This document shows positions 60,909 to 64,000 of a stretch of DNA of 64,000 bases, one piece after another. A program made the translations under genes and the position numbers. The notes beneath the pieces were generated by a model. The model saw nothing but the letters and a program-made list of their open reading frames with translations, was not told the origin of the DNA and ran no database searches. The DNA comes from Nocardia flavorosea (GTDB lineage Bacteria > Actinomycetota > Actinomycetes > Mycobacteriales > Mycobacteriaceae), in contig NZ_JADLQL010000003.1 in the NCBI RefSeq assembly GCF_015477805.1, positions 434,001 to 498,000 of the forward strand, written 5' to 3'. Every line of letters begins with the position of its first letter. Within the stretch, counting starts at the first letter, position 1.

Positions 60909-61628
60909 ATGCGTGACGTAGAGCAGGCCACGACCCTCCCCGAAGTGGTACTCGAGCCGATTCTGGAACGCGAACCCGCCGCGCCCCGGATCACCTGGTA
61001 CGACGACGCGACCGGCGCCCGTATCGAACTGTCCGCCCTCACCCTGGCCAACTGGGCGGCCAAAACCGCCAACCTGATCCGTGACGAATTCGGTCTCACA
61101 CCCGGCGCGCGGGTGGCGGTTCTGCTACCCGCGCACTGGCAGACCGCGGCCGTCCTGCTCGGCTGCTGGTGGGCCGGAACCGAGGTGGTGCTGCATGCGG
61201 ACCCGGACGCGGAACTGGTTTTCGCCGCCGCCGGCCGGCTCGGCGAAACCGAGGACGCCCCCGAGGTCGCGGCGCTGTCCCTGGATCCGATGGGCGCGCC
61301 GGTGCGGGATCTGCCGCTCGGCGTCACCGACTATGCGACCGCGGTCCGCGTCCACGGCGACCAGTTCCGCCCCGGCGGGACAGGCGTCGCGCTGGACGGT
61401 ATGCCGGTACCGGAGGTGCTCGCCCTGGCGCGGAAGTCCGCGGCCCGGCAGGGGCTCTCGGAAACCGACCGGGTGCTGTCGACCGGCAGCTGGGATACCG
61501 CCGAGGAGCTGATCGACCGGTACCTCGCGGTGCTCGTCGCGGGCGCGTCGCTGGTGCAGGTGGCCGAACCCGATCCGGCGCAACGGGATCGGCGTATCGA
61601 GACCGAACGGGTCACCCGGGTTCTCTGA
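60909..61628 (+). CDS. TIGR03089 family protein (truncated acyl-adenylate-forming enzyme-like)
   Basis: A 239-residue protein from ATG 60909. It resembles the N-terminal part of AMP-binding enzymes (ALTLANWAAKTANLI, PGARVAVLLPAHWQTAAVLLGCWWAG) but lacks their ATP loop and C-terminal domain. This matches TIGR03089, the family of Rv3268, which follows the LCP gene in M. tuberculosis. Function unknown; conserved wall-locus position suggests a role in envelope metabolism. Confidence 0.88.
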   Translation: MRDVEQATTLPEVVLEPILEREPAAPRITWYDDATGARIELSALTLANWAAKTANLIRDEFGLTPGARVAVLLPAHWQTAAVLLGCWWAGTEVVLHADPDAELVFAAAGRLGETEDAPEVAALSLDPMGAPVRDLPLGVTDYATAVRVHGDQFRPGGTGVALDGMPVPEVLALARKSAARQGLSETDRVLSTGSWDTAEELIDRYLAVLVAGASLVQVAEPDPAQRDRRIETERVTRVL

Positions 61629-61742
61629 ACGTCCGGAGTCCTACCACGGTAGGTGCCGGAGTCCGACTCCGGCAGGTACCGCCGGGCCCGTGTTCTGCGT
61701 ACCGTCGGAAGCAGACGCGACGGAGCGGCGACGGAGGGTCGG

Positions 61743-63038
61743 ATGAAACCGCAGTACCTGTACCGGTGGGTCAACCAGCACGGACTGATTCGGGCGGCCA
61801 AGACGGTCAAACTCCGTCAGGGTGATCGGTTCGCCCGGCTCAACGGCGGCCCGGAAGGTATCGAGAACCCGTACGCGTTGATCGAGGAGATGCGCGGCGC
61901 GGGCGGATTGCATCGGGTCACCTCGGCGTGGATCACCTTCGACTACGACCTGTGCCGGGAAATCCTGCGCGACAATCGTTTCGGCACCGGTATGCCCGAG
62001 CTGTCGCCCCTGCCGGACCGGGTGTCGGCGCTGTTGCGGCGTCGGCCGATTCCGCCCAACCCGGTGGACCCGCCGTCCATGCTGATGATCGATCAGCCCG
62101 AGCACACCCGGATGCGCAAACCCGTCGCCGCCGCCTTCACCCCGCGCGCGGTCGCCCGGCTGCGCGACCGGGTCGCCACCGTGACCGAAGAACTGCTCAC
62201 CGCCCTGCCCGACGACGGCCCTGCCGACCTGGTGACCGGGTTCGCCTCCCAGGTGCCGATCGCCATCATCTCCGAAATGCTCGGTTTCCCCGACTCGGAT
62301 CGCGAAATGTTCCTGCAATGGGGTGACGATATAAGCCCGCTGCTCGACCTGGGCATCTCCTGGCGGGCGCACAGCTCGGCCATGAAGGCCTCCGAACGGG
62401 TGCACGCCTATCTGCTCGACCATATCGAGCGGCTCCGCGCCGAACCGGGCGACGATATCCTCAGCAGCCTGGTCACCGCCGCAGACCTGTCCGACCACGA
62501 ACTGTGCACCTCGGCCACCCTGCTCATGGGCGCGGGTTTCGAAACCACGGTCAACCTCATCGGCAAAGGTATCGTCTGGCTGCTCGAGCATCCGGACCAG
62601 CTGGACCGGCTTCGCGCCGAACCGGAACTCTGGCCCAACGCGGTCGAAGAGGTGCTGCGTATCGACGCACCCGTGCAGACCACCGCCCGGGTCGCCCGTA
62701 CCGACCTCGAAATCGCCGGCCACCGGCTGCGACCGGGGGCGACGGTGGTGCTCTCCCTGGCGGGCGCCAACCGCGACCCCGCTGTTTTCCCCGAGCCGGC
62801 CCGTTTCGATATCACCCGGGAAAACGCCAAGAACCACCTCGGCTTCAGCAGCGGGATCCACGTCTGCCTCGGTGCGGGCCTGGCCCGGATGGAAGCCACC
62901 CACGCCTTGCGTGCCCTCACCGAAACCTTCCCCGGGCTGCGACTCACCGCCCCGCCCACCCGCCGCCCCCTGTACACGCTGCACGGCTACTCCCACCTGC
63001 CCGCCCACACCGGCGCGCGGGCCCGCACCCGGGTCTGA
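61743..63038 (+). CDS. Cytochrome P450
   Basis: A 431-residue P450 from ATG 61743, with GGAGG upstream. The I-helix motif reads LLMGAGFETTVNLI, ExxR lies in VEEVLRIDAPV, and the heme loop is FSSGIHVCLGAGLARME, where the first Phe-x-x-Gly is normal. The N-terminus MKPQYLYRWVNQHGLIRAAKTVKLRQGD is longer than in the other two P450s of the window. I cannot assign a CYP family. It is 114 bases after the TIGR03089 gene and 204 before the FAD oxidoreductase gene. Confidence 0.9.
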   Translation: MKPQYLYRWVNQHGLIRAAKTVKLRQGDRFARLNGGPEGIENPYALIEEMRGAGGLHRVTSAWITFDYDLCREILRDNRFGTGMPELSPLPDRVSALLRRRPIPPNPVDPPSMLMIDQPEHTRMRKPVAAAFTPRAVARLRDRVATVTEELLTALPDDGPADLVTGFASQVPIAIISEMLGFPDSDREMFLQWGDDISPLLDLGISWRAHSSAMKASERVHAYLLDHIERLRAEPGDDILSSLVTAADLSDHELCTSATLLMGAGFETTVNLIGKGIVWLLEHPDQLDRLRAEPELWPNAVEEVLRIDAPVQTTARVARTDLEIAGHRLRPGATVVLSLAGANRDPAVFPEPARFDITRENAKNHLGFSSGIHVCLGAGLARMEATHALRALTETFPGLRLTAPPTRRPLYTLHGYSHLPAHTGARARTRV

Positions 63039-63242
63039 TCCCGTTCGCCGGGCCGGGGCAGTGGCACCGTCCGGGCAGCGCGCGGCCGGATATCTCACCT
63101 GTCGAGGCGCAACCGGCTATTCGCAGCCGTCGGCCCGGCAGCCGGCTACGACGCGCGTCGCGGCGACGAAACAGTGCCGGCGTGGCAGGCTGCGCCCCGC
63201 CGGATCGGCGGCGCGAACCGGCACAGCGCCTAGACTCGGGGT

Positions 63243-64000
63243 ATGGCTGATGTCGTCGTGGTGGGGTCCGGACCCAATGGGCTTGCGGCGGCGGTGATCC
63301 TGGCAGGTGCCGGGCTCGAGGTCGAGGTGTACGAGGCAGGGGAGACGCTCGGCGGCGGATGCCGGACCGCCGAGGTCACCCTGCCCGGTTTCCGGCACGA
63401 TATCTGCGCCGGCGCGCACCCCATGGCTTATGCGTCGCCGTTCTTCCGTGCCTTCGACCTGCCCGCGCACGGGGTGGAACTGCTCACCCCGGCCGCCTCG
63501 TATGCCCATCCACTGGATTCCGGCGTCGCGGGCGTGGCCTGGCGGGATCTGGACCGCACCGTGGACGAGCTCGGGCGCGACGGGAAAGCGTGGCGGGGCC
63601 TGTTCGGGCCGCTGGTCCGCGACTGGCCCGCCGTGGTGGATACCGCGATGTCGAATATGCGCCGGGTGCCGCTGTCCCCGGCGGCGGTCCGATTCGGGCT
63701 GCGGATGTTCGAGCAGGGGTCGCCGTTGTGGAACGCCCGGTTCACCGGCGTGGTCGCCCCGGCGCTGTTGAGCGGGGTCGCCACACATGCGGTCCGGCCG
63801 CCGCGAGCACTGCCGGCCGTCGGTGCCGGATTGCTGCTGGCGACCCTGGCGCATGTCGGCGGCTGGCCTGTACCGCGCGGCGGAAGCCAGACGATCGTGG
63901 ATGCGCTCGCCGCGGAACTGCGCCGCCGCGGTGGCCGGGTGATCACCGGGCACCGGGTGGATTCGCTGGCCGCATTCGGTTCCGCCCGGGCAATCCTGTG
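63243..64000 (+). CDS. FAD-dependent oxidoreductase, phytoene dehydrogenase-like (partial, right edge)
   Basis: At least 252 residues from ATG 63243, running off the window. The dinucleotide-binding motif VVVVGSGPNGLAAAVILAGAG and ETLGGGCRTAEVTLPGFRHDIC match the NAD(P)/FAD oxidoreductases related to phytoene dehydrogenase/CrtI and RetSat. PVPRGGSQTIVDALAAELRRRGGRV is the conserved second segment. The family oxidises polyenes or lipids; its role here is unknown. Position after a P450 hints at a shared lipid or terpenoid substrate, which is weak inference. Confidence 0.85.
   Translation, partial: MADVVVVGSGPNGLAAAVILAGAGLEVEVYEAGETLGGGCRTAEVTLPGFRHDICAGAHPMAYASPFFRAFDLPAHGVELLTPAASYAHPLDSGVAGVAWRDLDRTVDELGRDGKAWRGLFGPLVRDWPAVVDTAMSNMRRVPLSPAAVRFGLRMFEQGSPLWNARFTGVVAPALLSGVATHAVRPPRALPAVGAGLLLATLAHVGGWPVPRGGSQTIVDALAAELRRRGGRVITGHRVDSLAAFGSARAIL

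Noticed and set aside
1..64000. tRNA genes, rRNA, insertion sequences or prophage genes
   Set aside because: No transposase, integrase or phage structural motifs and no cloverleaf-type sequences were recognised by eye; a tRNAscan or covariance search could still find something.

Overview
The window is chromosomal DNA of a very high-GC actinomycete, most likely a Nocardia or close relative in the Mycobacteriales. The signs are GTG/TTG starts, tightly overlapping operons, a mycothiol-dependent formaldehyde dehydrogenase, type VII secretion substrates with an EspG chaperone, an Mce protein, an F420-type nitroreductase-like protein, and a rhamnosyl linker/LCP locus in the order I recall from Mycobacterium tuberculosis. 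No CRISPR array, tRNA, rRNA, integrase or transposase was seen. All family names come from motif recognition; no search was run.

Left part (1-21.2 kb): a tyrosine phosphatase cut by the left edge, a lone TetR-type effector domain, a PLP fold-type III aldolase/deaminase, a large TM0106-type nuclease-helicase whose catalytic motifs look eroded, a DEAD-box helicase, a nitrilase, a phosphoribosyltransferase, and a coupled pair of acyl-CoA dehydrogenases. Then come a secreted protein, an alpha/beta hydrolase and a compact EspC-like/PPE-like/EspG module without secretion machinery. A 32-residue hydrophobic peptide gene with a strong ribosome site and a 15-bp terminator stem lies just before the mycothiol gene mscR and its metallo-beta-lactamase partner.

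21.5-33 kb: a divergent catabolic cluster. Leftward run aldehyde dehydrogenase, SDR, 3-hydroxyisobutyrate-type dehydrogenase, flavoprotein, TetR and a Ddn-like protein. Rightward run a CYP123-like P450, an SDR, a CYP125-like P450 (steroid C26 hydroxylase family) and a glutathione peroxidase, closed by a clear terminator. A solitary Mce protein follows. The palindrome TGTCTGGACA stands before both the leftward operon and the Mce gene, and a near-consensus KstR box lies in the divergent promoter, so the region probably belongs to a steroid or sterol-like regulon.

33-42 kb: endonuclease IV, two adjacent Ser/Thr kinases (one soluble, one membrane-anchored) and a MacB/FtsX-type ABC exporter.

42-53 kb, the most unusual region: a leftward four-gene operon, each gene overlapping the next by 4 nt, encodes a SWIM zinc-finger/DUF5691-like fusion, a MoxR AAA+ ATPase, a DUF5682 protein with TraB/Tiki-like GxxH motifs, and a VWA protein. 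A 75-bp in-frame tandem repeat sits exactly at the MoxR/DUF5682 junction. Divergent from it is an SMC/Rad50-like ATPase with a zinc-hook-like Cys cluster, coupled to a small helical partner. The whole block may be a conflict or stress system.

53-64 kb: YchJ-like, SelW-like and FmdB-like small proteins, a type B carboxylesterase, then rmlD-wbbL-manB (leftward) and an LCP ligase with a TIGR03089 protein (rightward), a third P450 and a FAD oxidoreductase cut by the right edge. Two copies of a structured intergenic repeat, downstream of the membrane kinase and of the esterase, share architecture and show a compensatory base-pair change.
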